Position numbers and translations under genes: made by a program
Notes under the pieces: model-generated
What the model saw: only the letters and a program-made list of their open reading frames with translations
What the model was told of the DNA's origin: nothing
Database searches by the model: none
Source of the DNA: Dromaius novaehollandiae
Lineage: Eukaryota; Chordata; Aves; Casuariiformes; Dromaiidae
Direction: 5' to 3'
Assembly: GCF_036370855.1 (NCBI RefSeq)
Contig: NC_088102.1
Span: 42,073,835 to 42,137,834 of the forward strand
DNA length: 64,000 nt
Part shown: positions 44,509-60,100 of the stretch, one piece after another
Position numbering within the stretch: position 1 is the stretch's first letter
How the letters are laid out: the number at the start of each line of letters is the position of its first letter

Positions 44509-45078
44509 TTTCTGTACAAACTGCCTGATTTTGCACTGTTGTAAGGTTTGGAAAGGGGAAGTGCCTGTAATCACGCCGGGTGGCTCCTTCTGGGTTTGTT
44601 TTCATAAAGCAGCTTGCAAGCAGAACTCTGGCCATAACCTCCACATCTGACATAGCTATCAATGCTGTTTGTTAAACTGGCACAGAGCTGCTCTTCCCAA
44701 GTGCTCTAGTCTGTGAATGGTTGGATTTCCAGATACTTACAGTAAACCCCATGCCAACCAGCCACAACCTCACCCACTCATCAAGTCAGGATTTTCTGGC
44801 GCAAGTGAAGGCAGAATTTCACCTTAAGGTCTTACTGAAGCTAGCCTAGACCAGATGGTGATTACAATCCCATTGCTATTACTTTTGCCAACTACTGACT
44901 TGAGAAGAGCCACTCAAGTCTAATTTACTATTTAAAAAAAAAGACTGTAGGAAATGTTAGTTTGTAGGGAGGGAAATATGTTCTTCGATCTAACCGGATT
45001 CAAACAAGCATTTTAACACCTCCAAATCTGTTTCCTTTCAACCTCTCAGTGAGTTCTCCAAAGAAGCTGTTTCTCCTT

Positions 45079-45185
45079 TCACTTGATATGAATCTCCCAG
45101 TCGGCACCAACACTCAGGGCTAATTTTTCCAGCATCAACGCACATGTCTTCGTATCGTATGTGAAAACCACTTCTTCTTTCTCAT
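45079..45185 (-). CDS. GANC: GANC last coding exon and stop
   Basis: 107 bp. Encodes [20 protein letters not shown] and [14 protein letters not shown], then TGA (45079-45081). The human protein ends similarly (DWEVRII). Acceptor CCTGTTCAG. Confidence 0.92.
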
Positions 45186-48100
45186 CTGAACAGGACAAGA
45201 GAGTTTACCATATGTTTTAAGAAGAACCTCTCTGAAACACAGTTATGCACAACTCCCTCTTGTTAATTCAGACCGTCCATAGTACTAGTGGGAAAGACTG
45301 AGCAGAAATGAAACAGTAGTCAAATCTGCCCAGCATACACCTAAGAATGCAGCAGAATTGGAGACACTATTTCTTGTCTTCTAGCCTTTCAAACTACCTT
45401 GGGGAACATGAGCTTTGGTCACAAAACTATTCAAGGATTTTTCTGCAGAAGTTAACCCTTGTTTCAGTATAACTTATTCTCTGTCCAGGAGCAAGCAGAA
45501 ATTCCATGTCCACATGATTCCCAAGGTGAAGGGATGTGCTCGAAAAGCAGCGAGAAGTGACAAGCCCTTTCTGCAGATGCCACTGCTTACCCCTATGGGA
45601 TCCCTTGTAACTTCTAGAGATCCCCATACAGTCAGGATCTTCGGGCTCTATCGAATGAGCAAGAGAACAAAAGAGCGATTTTGTTTCTGTCTGCAGATTT
45701 GGACTAGGCAGATTTACAGATCTGACCTGTACTACAGACGGACCAAATGGTCTTTCATTTTAAATGCTATCTCTGGTCATATGCTTTGCAGGAGGAACTT
45801 AACTTAACTTGTTAATTCTGAAGCACCATTATAGATGTATCTATTACCTTATAAAACAAATGTTCTTCAGTTCTGCATGTAATACTAGTGCTGAGTAACT
45901 GCTAACTCTTTTCACTAAATTCTGCCTTTGATATCCAAAAAGTAGCAAAGATGACTGAACAAAGATGCTCCCCATGCTGTAACAGTTCCATTACAGAGCT
46001 GCCAGTCTGCAGCCTCTAATGAATGCCACCAGTACAAGAGTATTTCAAATAATTGCAGTGAAATGGAAGTTAGTTCATTACCCTTTAAACATGTTGTCAC
46101 AGACATGGGTTGCAGTCCAAGTCCCAGAATTATCACCCGTTCAACTATGCATGTAGTGCGGTATTGTCCTTTTTCATCTCTGCAACTGAAAAAAGAAAAT
46201 TATTTCACATACAGTAGTTCCTGTCTATAAGCAGAACTTCAGCATCATATAGAAAAACTGCTACTTCAGTCTCTCCCTGAAGGCTCCCAGTACTGTTTCT
46301 TTTCTCTATTTACCTTTCTCCTGAAACAGATATAATTTTCTCCCATTATCAGCTGATTTTTTTTGTATAGCAGACTTTACGAAATTAGAGGGGGGAAGAA
46401 AAGTTTTCCAAGGCATCTTGTGATAAAAAAATGTAGCTTTAACAACCAGAAAGGTTCTGGGGTTTTGCCAAATGGTAGTGTGAAAATCCCTTTCTGAACA
46501 CAAATGTAAAGCTGTCTAATTTTAACATTTTTCAAGTGAGACCTTTCGGTTTGTATCACAATTATCATTCATTTTGAAACTAATTTAATTTCAAGTATTT
46601 ATTTTTAATTAAAAAGCTCTAAAAAAAAGCTTAGATCCAAAATAAAAATGTTCATTTTGGAGAGAACAGAATGTTATATTTGACTCAAAAAGATAAACTG
46701 CAGATTTGCTAGTATTTAGAAATATCTTTCACCTCCCTCCTGAATTTTTTAAGTTTTTCATATTTTACAGTCTTGCCAGATAAAGGGATGTGAAGCATAC
46801 TTTTAGCTACACTATCCAAACTAATCTACAGTTTTGCTCTGTGCTAAATTTTGTAGTTTGAGAACCAATTACTGAGTATTTTCGAAGCCTGAAAGAATAA
46901 TGAAATACTTGTAAATTCATTACTTATGAACTGAACAGCCCCACAGGCAACAGACCTCACTAGTAAAACTGTAGTGGTGATATATTTGAAATCTCTTTCC
47001 TTACAAGTAGCAGGGTATTTTGGGCTTTTAGTTGTTTTGCTCAACCTTTGCAGGATGTCTCCTTGTGCTTCCTCTCACATATTTTAACATGATAAGATAT
47101 ATGATGCATTTGCTGATGATTTTCAGACTGTATGTAATGGTGTCTGTTTATGGTTCCTATAGCTTAGAAGATACAAACACTCTAGGTGTTGCCTATTTGC
47201 AAACCTCCCACTTTATCATCCTTTGTTTCTCCAATATATTTTATTCTTGCTGATGACTTTCTTTGTATTTATTTGAGTAGATCTGTAAATCTGAGTAGAT
47301 CAAAACAATATTAGACAACTCCGCATTTCAAGTGTTGCTGTATCTAGACTTATGCAGAGCATCACTTCACCTATGCAGTTTTATGAGGGATTCTGCCTGC
47401 TCTGGGTCTTCACTAGCAATGGATGAGACTAATGCTTCTACATTTGTAAGGAGGTCTAATGAACTAGAAAAGGCATTTCCAATGGTAGTGTGTTGGGTGG
47501 CTTTTGGGTCTGCATTGGTTGCTGTTACCTGGAAGAGAGAACCTGCTTTTGGAAAGTGAATTTCCGGTGCAGGAACTGCTTCTCGTGGAGGTACTGGAAT
47601 GAATGCCCATCATCTAGGTAGAGTTCACCTTTTGCATAGCCCTGTGAAACACACCAGATGGAGTCCAAATTAACAGGAGCTTCTAGTGTTGGACAATGAA
47701 ACTGAAAATAGTAAGTCTCACTACATGTTAATGTTTTATAGTGAAGGTTTGTTTTCTTAGCAACTTGAATCTCTGGAAGGCTCAGGGAGTCCAGCTCTGA
47801 AAGCACTCTGGACACTTGGACATTCTGATTTTGTAAACTGATGTGTGTGCCAGGTGACACCTCTTTTGTTGGAAGGATAGTTGTGGGAAGTTCTCTTTCT
47901 GACTTGGAGAGGAAGTGTGTGGCCTACCTGTTCTCTGCTCCTTCCTCCAAGGGACTAGAGGGGAGCTGGGAAAGGTCAGAAAATGTTTTGCCTGTGCTAC
48001 ACTCAGTCTCACTCTGAAGGAATGGTGGGAGTATGGTGGGACACCAGGTAGAGGGAATGAAGAAGAGTCACAGGCCGTTCAAGCACAGATGCCACTGTGC

Positions 48101-51100
48101 TGATCGAACAGGCAGCAAGGACCTAAAAGGGATGGATGGGATAAAAGACAACATTGTAAAAGAAAGGTTGTCTCAGAGTACCTCTGCGTCCAGGGCCACA
48201 CGGAGTTCGTAAGAAATATCTATCATCCATTCAGTGGATTTTCCAGCTCTGGTCTTCAGAGGTATCACAGTCCCCCCACGCTGGAACACAGGAATCTGCC
48301 AATAACAAAACCAGAGTAGAAAAGTTCATATAAGCTGATCATACAATTTTAACTTACTTGATAGGAAAACTACAGCTTTTTCTTATCAAATCTCAGAAAT
48401 GAACTTTTACTGCGAGTATGTAAGGAAAACTATTCGGCTAACAATGGGAATAGTAGTTAACTTCCTGTATGTGTTCAAGCCAAAGCACCTCTCTTGGGTC
48501 GCCCTTACAATACCTCACTTCTCTGCTACCAGGACACATTAGTGTCCCGCTCTAACAACAAAGGAGAGAGGATTTTGGGAGGGTGGTTTCCTGAGGTACA
48601 ACAGTTGTTATAATGTACATGCAGTGAGATCCTAGGTCCATCTGGCTAACTATCTTAAACGAGTGGGTCTGCCATAGCAAAGCCAACAATATCAGATGGC
48701 CCAGGGGAGCTTCTCAATTGCTAAGCACATTGAAAAACTTATTTTACTTCAAGCATTTTGATCAAATATTGCCACTGCAGACTGGTAGACTCCTAATGTG
48801 GAACCTTTTTGTGCTCAGTTAATACAAGATTGCTTATTACCCTTTTCTACAGAGTTGTTCTGAATGCATGCTGAAGTTTATCCACACAAAAAGCAGCGCA
48901 GATTATCTAGAATGTGATACATGCCCAAATTCACTCAGCTGCAATTACTTTATGCAGATATGTCTCTATAAGCATTTTTGAAAGATTTTGCACTGTATTT
49001 TGAAAAAAAGAAAAGAGAAAAAAAGAGAAGAGAAGAGAAGAGAAGAGAAGAGAAGAGAAGAGAAGAGAAGAGAAGAGAAGAGAAGAGAAGAGAAGAGAAG
49101 AGAAGAGAAGAGAAGAGAAGAGAAAACTACCTCATCCTAAATCTGCTGGGTAATTAGTGCAATTTAGTAGAAATATATACCCAGGCTTAGTGTGCCATAA
49201 TTTCTGTGTCTAGACAGGCCCTAACAGGTCACTAAGAGGTAGGGCAGGATGTCACTGGAATTCATTTTTACCATAATTAACCCTTCTTCCAGCTGTCTGT
49301 GCTCTGCTCATAGCATCAGTTTTCAGTTTTAGAATGGTTTTGTCTGAAGTTAACACAGAGACTTTTCCTCTCTACAAAAGCTGTTTTATATTACTACAAG
49401 GAAACTGAAATGTCACTTTTCAGATTTTGAGTGCTTTACAAAAGAGCCTATTTTATTTTTTCAGCTCAATGAAAGTAGTGTTTTTAAAATAAAAGCATAC
49501 GTTCTCCAGTGTAACTGGGATCTTCAGAGTGCCTGCAGCTTCCATTCGTTTAAATTTTCTGAAATCATACCAAATCTAGGAAAAAATGAAGAACAGAATG
49601 AGCTCAACACACCTATGGAATGATCTGTTCCCTCTGCAGGGGGGCAGTTACTCTTTCGCTCCATCTTGTACTCTCACTATTCCTACCAACTTATTTGAGG
49701 TGCAAGAAGTTGCATTTACTTTTTAAGTCCACAGACATTCTCGAGAGAAAGAATAAATTGTCATTCCTGAATCACAAAATTAGGCTGCTTTTTTCTACAG
49801 TTTGCATACATCTTGTATGTTTTAAAGCATCTGGAGGTGCCAAACAATGACATAGCAACAACAAGAAAATAATAACAAAAAAAAGAAAGGTAAGTTACAG
49901 AATAAGCTTATTGATACTGAAATGAAAACTAACAATTATGCTGCTAAAACAGGTCACAAAAAAGGCAACATCTGCAACTTCCACTGTACCACAGTCGTCA
50001 CCAGATTTAGCTGCTTTAGGGGTGCCAGGCAGTGAATTTCTACAAAGATGGTGAAAAAACTACTTTTCTTAGCTTGTCTGGAGAACTTAGTCTCTTTCTC
50101 CGTTATATTGATAAAAGAACTGTTAAGTGTCCTCGGGTGCATTAGTAGAGTCACAAGGCTTTCACACTCCACTTTGCTGCTGTCTTTCATTTGTCTCTAG
50201 AGCTGAATCTCAAACTTTTCCTTAGGAAATATATTCCCAGATTCCTCCACCTCTCAGCTGCTGAAACAAAATGCTCTGTTTAGGAGTGGATCGCAGTGCC
50301 ATCCTGTGGATGAAAACTTGACTTCAGAGAGAAACTGATCTCTACACATCAAAGTGTTTCCTACGTGCGCCCCACGCTACTGAGGCTTGTATTTCTTTGT
50401 TATAATTTCCCAGCTTCCCTCTGGTTTCCCTATGAACTTCCCTTCAAAGATTCCTTTTCCTCCATGTAAAAGAGAAGTTTAACCCTAAGAGAAATACATG
50501 AAAGAAAGGAATTGACAATTTAGTGTGGTGTTCTTTTGGCATTGCAAGAGAAGCAGTGAATCTTGAGGGGAGACTTAAAATTAGGGGAGACCTGAGATCT
50601 GTGCAGCAGCTCTTGGAAAAACAAGAAAGCAAGTCTTCCGTGAGCCAACTGTATGAGGTACCAAGATGGAAGAAGGGTCCAGAGCAGTGGACTACAATGG
50701 GCACAGGACAGCTATCACCACTGTATGACAGTGGCAGCACCACTTCTTAGCAGTCATGAGGTGGGGAGCTGGGGGACTGCAGTATAAAATATTTCTTTGG
50801 TTGAACAGCTGAGCAGCTTCTTACTCAACCTCACCTCCTCTGACCCAGGAAGCAGAACACTCACTGTCCTGGCCTCTCGCTCAGTGACCGGATGCACCAG
50901 CAAAGCATTTCCTGGAGAAAAACACACATGGCAATGAGTGACTGCTGTGGTCCTTAAGGCTGCATCTCAGCAGAGTTGGTAGCTGTGTGCTCTGATGTTC
51001 CCTGGGGTTATCAACCTCCCATAGCCTCTCTGGGGAGTTGCCTAGGCCATGCCATGTACTTATATTCACTTCCTGCTGGAAATGAAGACACATGTAAGGA

Positions 51101-54100
51101 GCTGATGGCTGCTTGCGTCTCTCTCCGTTTGGCATCAGGATGCAGCTTGAAGGCACTCCTGGGTCCCTCACAGTCTGAGAGATGAATTCCTGCTGTGCTC
51201 TTTGGTTGAACAAAACAGTGGAAGAAGGTACTGCCCTTGTCAAACAGATTCTGCTTAAGCATATTGCACTATTGGGGATAGTTACACTTTACTCCTAAAA
51301 ATACATTAATGTATACAGACTGCATAGTACAATATTCACTTTGAGAAACTTCTCTCCTTCTTGCCCATCAGTGATGCAGGCTGAACTTCCATAGTCTTCT
51401 GATGTCTTGCTTCCCCCACTTGGGTTTACTACTCTCTCCTGATCACCTTGGTCAGACTTGTGCACGAAAAGTAAATGTTCCTTCATTTGAAAGTTCTAGA
51501 CTGCACTCTTGAACCCATAGATAACAGGAAAAAAAAAGAAAAGAACTGTTCCCCCACCTTATTTCTTCCCTTGAAAGTTGAATGTGCATCATACAAACAC
51601 ACTCATCTCCTGAGCTTAATTTCTGAAAGCACTGACTTTAGCAGCCAGCCATATCAGAGTAAAAATCGATCAGCTTTGGATGGTAGTTGTTTCTGCCGTC
51701 ATTTCTGAAGCAGACTGTAGTATTAGCTGCTACAGCGAATTTCCATCTTTCAGGTCAAAATAATGGCTGTGTTTTTGAAAACTGACTAGTGAGATTCACC
51801 TCAATTTTTGCATCTCAGATGACTCCAATTTTCAAAGCTGTGAATTCATCTGTGACAACCAGGTCTTTTAAAGAGGTCTCAAGTTCAGCATTCAGTAACA
51901 ACATCACTTTTAAAAATCTTGGACAGAGTTTTTGTGTTTTCTTTTTGTCATGTGACACTTTAACCTCAAAAATGTTTAACTCAAATTCCAGACAATGAGA
52001 AATCACCTACTTACCCAGCATGTACTCATTTTCCACACCAAAAGTGTCTATTTTCCCTGGAAACTCTATCCAGAGAGGCCTGTGGAAAGCAAGATAGTGG
52101 AATTTAGTTAGTTTCTCCTCTCCCATCAAGCTGTTTAAGGCCTTTTCAGGCTCCATTTTCTCCCTGTCTAACAAGGCACAGCTACCAAGAGTTGACGACT
52201 AGGCAGGGTCCTTATCTGTGCCTTGAATGGCCTATGTTAAGTCACTGATGACAGGTCCTAATGCAATGTTGGTTAACACAATCCAATATACTTGTGGTTT
52301 GGCCTCCTGAAGTCCCACTTACTTTCCTCTTGCCTTCTTCCTTACAAACTTGCACTACATCTACCTTTCTTCTAGCAAAGGAGAGATGGATGACCCTTTC
52401 CATCACAGTCTATCAGCGGTGCTGCTTTGATCGGCTAGTCCCGGAGGGACAGTCCTTCCTGCTCTCAGCAGATCATTTCTGCTTTTACAGCAGCTGTCTC
52501 CTCTTGGTCATGGACTGAAAAACATGCACCAAAAGTTGAATTTTAGTCTTTCTCAAAAAAGGGTAGTGCAATAACCATCTGGTTACAGAACAGGCCTTGT
52601 ATTTTTCAGTTTAACAGTTTACGACAATAATAGCTCATTCTAACAGAGATAGGGTCTGCAGCAATTTGCTGGGTTTTGTTACAAACAAAGCCTTGCCCAC
52701 CTGCTCTCTCACAGGCATCCAGTTGTTTACTGCAGCTCTGCTATTAATTTGCTTGCTAATGAGGCACATTTTCCACTCTGTTTGTCTCAGTAAGTAAAAT
52801 ACCATGCTTTCTCTCTGTTGCAGAAAATTCAACATAATCTTGGCTTTATTTAACCTTGTGGGTCAATGTAGGCTTCATTTCCAGAAAGACAGAAGCCCAC
52901 TCTGTGTGTCAGTGTATACATCAGGGGCATCTGCACCTATAAATGTGCAGACAGATACTCACACTATATCTGTAATGCAAATCATATTCACAATTCAGCC
53001 CACAAATTCTGCCTTCAGAAAGAGCTGGCTTATCTTGCTTAAAACTTGAGAGATGCATTGTGTATTTGCACAACAATGAGTAAAGATAAGTATGGTGCAA
53101 AAGGACAGGTCTAGGGCAACCTCAAAGACACAGCAATACCAGGGAGACTGGTGACATTCATCTTTTTCTGAAAGGACTGTTGCATTCAATTCCCCTGAGA
53201 CACATTTTTAGAGGTTAGAAAGCAGCAGAAAGTTCATTTTCTAATTTTACTTCTGCTCTAGATTATTAGATTTTCTACTAAAGGAATAACAATATGAAAT
53301 TCTGCAAAGACAAATCATCAAGCTAACAATATGAAATAAGCTTTTATAACAGTAACATTTCAGTAATAAATATTTGCACATGGGGCAAAAAATGACTTTT
53401 ATGCTTTTAGGTCAGCAAGTTCAGAGTGTGTTAGCACTGTTGAAATGTGGGTCATAATATTGGATAAAATTCTTTATTATGAGGAGAAGTTTGGATTCTA
53501 CTACTTTAAACACGTCTGAGATTGTATGTGTGCAATGTTTATTGAATCAGTGCATTCCAAACCGCATTTGAAAAAAGTATATGTAATTTTCCTGCAGGAA
53601 TCCTACTGAGGATTGCAGAAAGCAAGAAAATAGAATTCAGTCATTTTTGTGTCTGTTTTTAAATATTTCAATAGTAATCATGAAAGTAACAGATAGTAAT
53701 TTAACTTTCCTCCTCCAAATGACTTCCTGAAGATAATCACTAAACTTCCTGGCCAACCTCTTACCTCATAACCGGTTCAGCTGCTGTATGTGCCCGATAG
53801 AACAGTGTATATAAGTAGGGCAGGAGGATGTAGCGCTCACTAATGGCTTCCCTGATGATCCGGGTGTTCTTCTCTCCAAAGAGCCACGGTTCTCGCCTTT
53901 TACTCTCCATGTTAGAATGACCTCTGAAGAAAGGCTGGTAGGCTCCAGCCTGATACCAACGAACAAGTAATTCTGGTTCTGGATCTCCAATAAACCCTCC
54001 CACGTCAGCTAGATATTGTGCAGACAAAAAAGAATACACATTTTTGGAAATTACTTTGAAAAAAACATTAAGTTCCCCTTTAACAAACATTCCCAGCAAA

Positions 54101-57100
54101 AAATCCATGCAATTCATGGGGCACTTGTGGTCCTGCTGTTGGGCAGCTGTTTGTCCAAACAAGAGCAGAAAATTGGTTTAACAAGTTATCTTTTAATGAA
54201 ATTGTCAGAGAGCTTTGGCAGGCTCAGACAGACCACTGTCACAGTGATACTATGGAACACCACCTGGGGATCCTGGCTTCAGGTGAGACACAAGCACTAC
54301 AAAAGACTTAGCGGAGAAAGGAGCCAGGTTGTTGGCTTCTGAAACTAGACTAATCTGTGAAACTGTCTGGAAAGGCACTGGCGTGTCAGAGCTTTTCACC
54401 ATCTGTGTTGAAGCCTACCTTGGGATACAAACTTGGTGGAACCGGTGGTCTATTCAGAGTGAGGAACTACAGATAAACACCTTACCTCCACAGAATGAAA
54501 TCCCTGCTATGCTGATGGTGAGCAGCATCGGAATGGAGATTTTCAAGTATTCCCACTCTGCTGTGTTGTCTCCAGTCCACACTGCCCCTGGAAATACCCA
54601 GTTTTGGGATTACACAGTGAAGTTGTGTGTACAGGTCAGCTTATGTTTGCAGTTAAGGAAAAAGAGAAGAATGGTGGTGAACTACTGTTCATTTCAACTA
54701 TTTTATTTCATGCAACGTGCTCCTGAAATATGCAGTAAAAGCTGGTGGTGATGTGTCACAGGGCACAGGTTGTTATTCTGCCTTTAACTTGTACACATTC
54801 TGCCAGTCTTTCCTGAGATTTTGAATGAGTTGCATGCTTATGAGCTAGCCATTTAAGTATCTGAAACATAGTTTCTGCCCTCGTACATATTTATGATATG
54901 CAGATTAATAAAACAAAACAGTAGAGAAGGCGTGCAGCTAGTTCTTGCTTACCATACTTCTGTGATCCAGCAAAGAAAGATCGTGTGAGGACAAATGGTC
55001 TCTCTTTTCCCAAAGAACGTTTGATGAGTCCATCTGCAGTTGCCATTTGCTGAAAATCACGATGATAAAAATCAGGGAGACAAACTCTCTAATTAGGTTA
55101 TTTGCTGCACTTCCTTTTTAGCCCCTCCAAGGTAGGAAAATTAAGAAATCTGTATCCACAAATAATAGGTATTATTAAAGGAACACATTCTTACTAGGAT
55201 AAGTTTGAACAAAATAAAATAAATTACTCATTACAGTTAATAAATTACGGTTAACAACATTACACTGTTACATCAGAGAAGCACAGAATGTTTTTGTGTT
55301 GTCTTCTGATCAGTCACAGAAAAGTTTATTTCAAATTGAGTACCAGCACAACAGACTTTCAATCCCTGATGGAGACTGTGCAATGTCTACTGCTGTGTAA
55401 ACACAATCCTCACCACAATAGATACAACACATGAAGATAACTACTGGTTTGTGTCTCCAGACACTCTACCTGGTAGAATCCATATAGGTTGTGAACTTCC
55501 CGGTGCTCCCAGCTGCTGTAGTGCACAGCATCCTTCTGCATTGTTAGCTCTGCCCCTCTGAAGACTGAAGGCTCATTCATGTCATTCCACACAAAGAGGA
55601 TATTAGTTGACCCCTATGACACAGGGTTGCAATCAGGACATAACAAACCCGCTTGCATGACATAGTGTGTTCATCTCTAGTGGGTGGCAAGCCAGCCTGG
55701 GCTATGAGTAGGAGCAGCAGCAGCCAAGCAGGACACGGTAATTACACTCCTGTGGCCCCTTGAAAGCTGCCAGTCATTCCTCCCATCTCTCTTGGTGGCC
55801 CTTCTGTCCAGAACGGCAGCCCACAAAATCATTTGATTTTTGCAATTCTAACAAAGCTCAGCAAAGCTGCCTGCTATTCCTACCTTCTGGTGAGTGTGAA
55901 AAGGCAGGGAAGATCAAAAGAGAAGTATTAAAAAGCCATGAGGAAAAATCAGAAAAGGCCAGAAGGGAAAAACTGGACAAGAAAAGCAGTGTGGGAAATG
56001 TCAGCTGATACACCAGGGGAGTGATTTTAACAACCTCTACTGCAAAGCAGGACTTCAATATGGGGAAGAAAATTGGAGATTTCTGGCAGTGTTCAGCCAG
56101 GCACTTTCAGGAGTGGGTGGGAATGCTGGAAAGAAGGTGAAGATGGAAGGAAGGTCAAGGTGAAGTGATCACGAGGACTGCAACGTTGCCTCCGACACCT
56201 CAGCGGATTCATTTCAGAGGTCACTGAGATGGAAACAGCTACGAAATCTCTCACATCCCTTGCTCCCACTTCACTCACTATGTACTGTCAAGGTAGTAAA
56301 AGCTGGAAATGGGGCAGCTGTGTTGGATGATGAGTTGCTAAAATGCCTGCGCTCTGCCCATTTTACTGCTATGACTAAGTGAACAGTTTCAGTGGTGGAG
56401 CATGGGTTAAAACTTTCTTAGTGTAGACAAGGCCACGGAGAAAATCCTTCTGTAGTACTTCAGCTTATCAAGATATTTTCTTCTACATTATGATAATACA
56501 ACTACAACAGCCAGCAACTTGCTTAGCCAGTAGTTTATCTTCTCTCTTTCTCTCTTTTCCCCATTTTAACTTTCTGGGATGTTTAGATCAGAGCAAATAA
56601 ATACAAACCTTGTATGTTTTGAAGGCAAACTGATCTGCATACCATTTTCGTACTTCAGGATTGGTGAAATCCAGGTAACAAGAAGAACCTGCACATTCAG
56701 GAGATCCTAATTATTTACCTGATTTTAAGAGTGTGCATTGTCTTCGCATCTAAATACAGTTGCCAAGAGATAGGATGCTTTCCACAATGGGCAGCAATGA
56801 TGTGCCTACTATTGCTTCTGAGACAAAAGCTCAGGGACAAATTTTAAGCCAACATGGAACTCAGTATACCCCTCCCCATGCTCCACAGACCAACAAACGG
56901 ACTCTGGAAGTCTGAAGCTCAGTGTAGTTTAAGGATGTTTGACAGAAATTTGAAGTATGCTCAGACGTGAACAGGAAGCCAAGGCGGAGCAGAATCCCTA
57001 GTATTCTGAGCTCAGACAGGAAAACGCCACTTGGAAGCTCAATAACTATGTCCTGAGCCCCACGAGAGATCTGCAGTTGTAGTTCCATGCTCGTACATAT

Positions 57101-60100
57101 GCACATGCAGATTAAAATGGTAATATTTAAACACTGCCATACTACTAGAAGTTGTAGTACAGGGAGCAACCTCCTTTGTAAAGCACTTCGAGATCTCCTC
57201 GTGAAAAATAACATACAGGATCATTGTATTATCACTCAATCAAAGTCATGTATCATCAGTATCATGGTTCATTTAATTTCATCCAGCTTATACCAACTCT
57301 GTTCACTGCAACAGACTAGACTTGATTTTCGTTACCCAAGATGAGCTGGGGAGGACGTATGGCTGCTATACTCAACAAATCCAGCTTTTCTAGCTCTAGA
57401 CACTGGGATTATCTGCAGAGCCAACGGACCTAGCAAAGTAAGTAGTACAGCTGAAACAATTAGAACAAAACAAATTAGAACAAAAAATTAGAACAAAAAT
57501 AAACAACTTGAAATATAGAGACCGAAGGGCTCTTTACCTGGCCAACAGATGCCCTCAAAATCTTGCCCATTCCTGTCTTTCACAAAATATCCCTTGTCTT
57601 TGCCCTGTGAATACAGGGTGTATGTGGGATCAACCTTAATGTGTGGATCTACAATGACGACAAGCTGCCAGGATAAGAAAATGAAATGCATCATTAGCAT
57701 CAACTGTACTGAGTACTCCAGTAAAAGTTCACATCTGATAAAAGGCAGATGAAGAGATCATTTCAGGTAAAGAAGCTCTGTCACTAATTTTAGAAAGCAG
57801 TTACCAGTGCTTGTGTATACTGTACTATACCTATGTAAAACAGCTGAATTTACAAGGACATGAATTCATGCTTAGCCCTCTAAAATTAGGGCAAGAAAAC
57901 ATTGCTTCAGAGGAAAGCACGTACCCCAACCCCCTAAAAACACTATTTAATTCACTGTTGTATTCTGTGAATGGGAAAATATACTTTTTTCTGACTTCTG
58001 TAATGATGTCCCTGCCTTAGACCATTTGCCTTAAGACTTTTAAATATATCTCAGTTTGTGTAACATACATCAGCAACAGTTTCTAAATAAAAATAATAAT
58101 AATTAAAAAAATCCAAGTACTGTATTTTGCAGTGTTATCTTCTACTGCCGTTAACTGCTCTGCTGCAAGGCTGAAAAAGTACTGTAACTTCTACGAACAG
58201 ATTACAAAATTTACATGCTATTTCAACAGTTCCCCTGGCTGTTGGCTTTTGGCCGAAACATTCAAGCACTCAGCAGTTCTACAACTTTTAGATTTTAAAT
58301 GTGTACATTTTCATATCTCTGTAATTCCAGAGAAAAGGTTTTACGGTAAGAGAAAGGTGTATGGTAAGCAATCCTACCAACGTAAAGAACAAATTCCAAT
58401 TAATATAAGCAGGAAAAAAAAAGTATTGTTAATAAATAGAGAAGCTGAAGCAAGGATAGCAATTATCAGTGTGGAGAGTTCACAATGTTAAGTAGAAAAA
58501 TTTTCTCCTATCTACCAAGAACAGCATGGGGCTGCTTTTGTAAGATGGAACTTCACACATGTTAAGCCTAGCCTGATAGTCAGGGCATAGAACAAACTAC
58601 AGAATACTATAATGACACTAGGAGCTGGATTAAATGAAATATCTTGCATACTGGAAGCATCACAGACTTCAGCACAATCTAATTTATCCTATTCTAGTTA
58701 AACTGTTTCCAATATTTGAACTACCTTGCTTAAAGCTAGACTGGGTATATTCACACTACGAAGAAATATTTTCTTCCTTCCTGCTATATTACTTACCTTG
58801 CGTTTTTTCTTCCTGAGAAGCTCCTGCATCCTTTTGGGGTTCTGGAACTTCTTCTTGTCCCAGGTAAAATACCTCTTCCCATCCGTGTGCTCAATGTCCA
58901 GCCATATCACGTCATAAGGAATGTCATGTTCATCAAAGCCAGTGTCTACTGCCTTGACATCTTGCTCATCCTCGTAATTCCAGCGGCACTGATGGTAGCC
59001 CAGAGAAAAAAGGGGAGGTAGCGCTTGAGTGCCTAGGAAGAATGTATGAATGAAGATAACACTGTTAAAGCCCTTCAGGATTTTATCCAGAGTCTCTAGA
59101 AAAGTTAACTGGAGAGCCATGATTAATATGTAACTGTCTGCAGCAGAGGAATGCTGGCCTAAGTTTGAGTCTAGAGCACATTTTTCACACCCAAGTGACT
59201 GAACCCTAGAAATAAGCTCATAACAAACATTACAATAGGGGCAACAGCCAAAGGCAGCAGAGAGGGCTGTAATGATAATGTAAGGGTGAAAAAGAACTTG
59301 CTGCTCCACAACACTGAAGAGTTATTCTAGTAACTATTGTAATTTTATTTTTTAAATTTCTCTAATGTAAAAATATTATGGGTGAGTTTAACTGTCATGA
59401 ATGCAAACAACTAAATAGATCAAGCTCCGTAGAATGCAGTTCTTGTGACTGCTTGAACCTGAGCAGTGAATCAGGCACACAGGTGCCACAGTATAAGAAC
59501 CATGGAGTTGCACTTGTCTACATTTTTAAAAATTAGAAAATACGTACATATGTGTATGCTAACAGGGGCGAGGAAGTTTTCCATAGTGTGCATTTCAGCT
59601 TGGCAAGATCCTTTCGTGATCTACTTACCTTCCCATTCCTGTTCAGCTGAACCACATCCTCTCCGTAACATGTATGCAGGAAATACAATCATTGCTAACG
59701 CACTAAAGAACTACCAGGGATATTTCTGAGTTTTTCATTCCCTTTAGGATATGAAGAATTTTGTTTTTATAAAATGTTACTCCTCTTGCCTCCATTTTTT
59801 TATCCTCTTTCCATGCCTCTTGCTTCTTTTCTTCTCCTGGCATATATTTCCATAGCACTGTTGTTCCCTTCTCTAACGGACGCACTGGACAGCTACCATG
59901 TCCTCCTCCTCCTTTCTCTACTCTACAGGACATATCACTACATGACTTCAATCTTTTCTAATCATGACAGCCTGTCTTGATCACGACCAGGAGCTCTAAT
60001 CCCCAGTGTTTCCTCTATTCCTCTAACAGAGCAGTTTCAGAAAAACTACGCTGGCTTCTCAAATAAAGTTTGGCCAGCTGCAGATTCTGCAAAAACAAGG

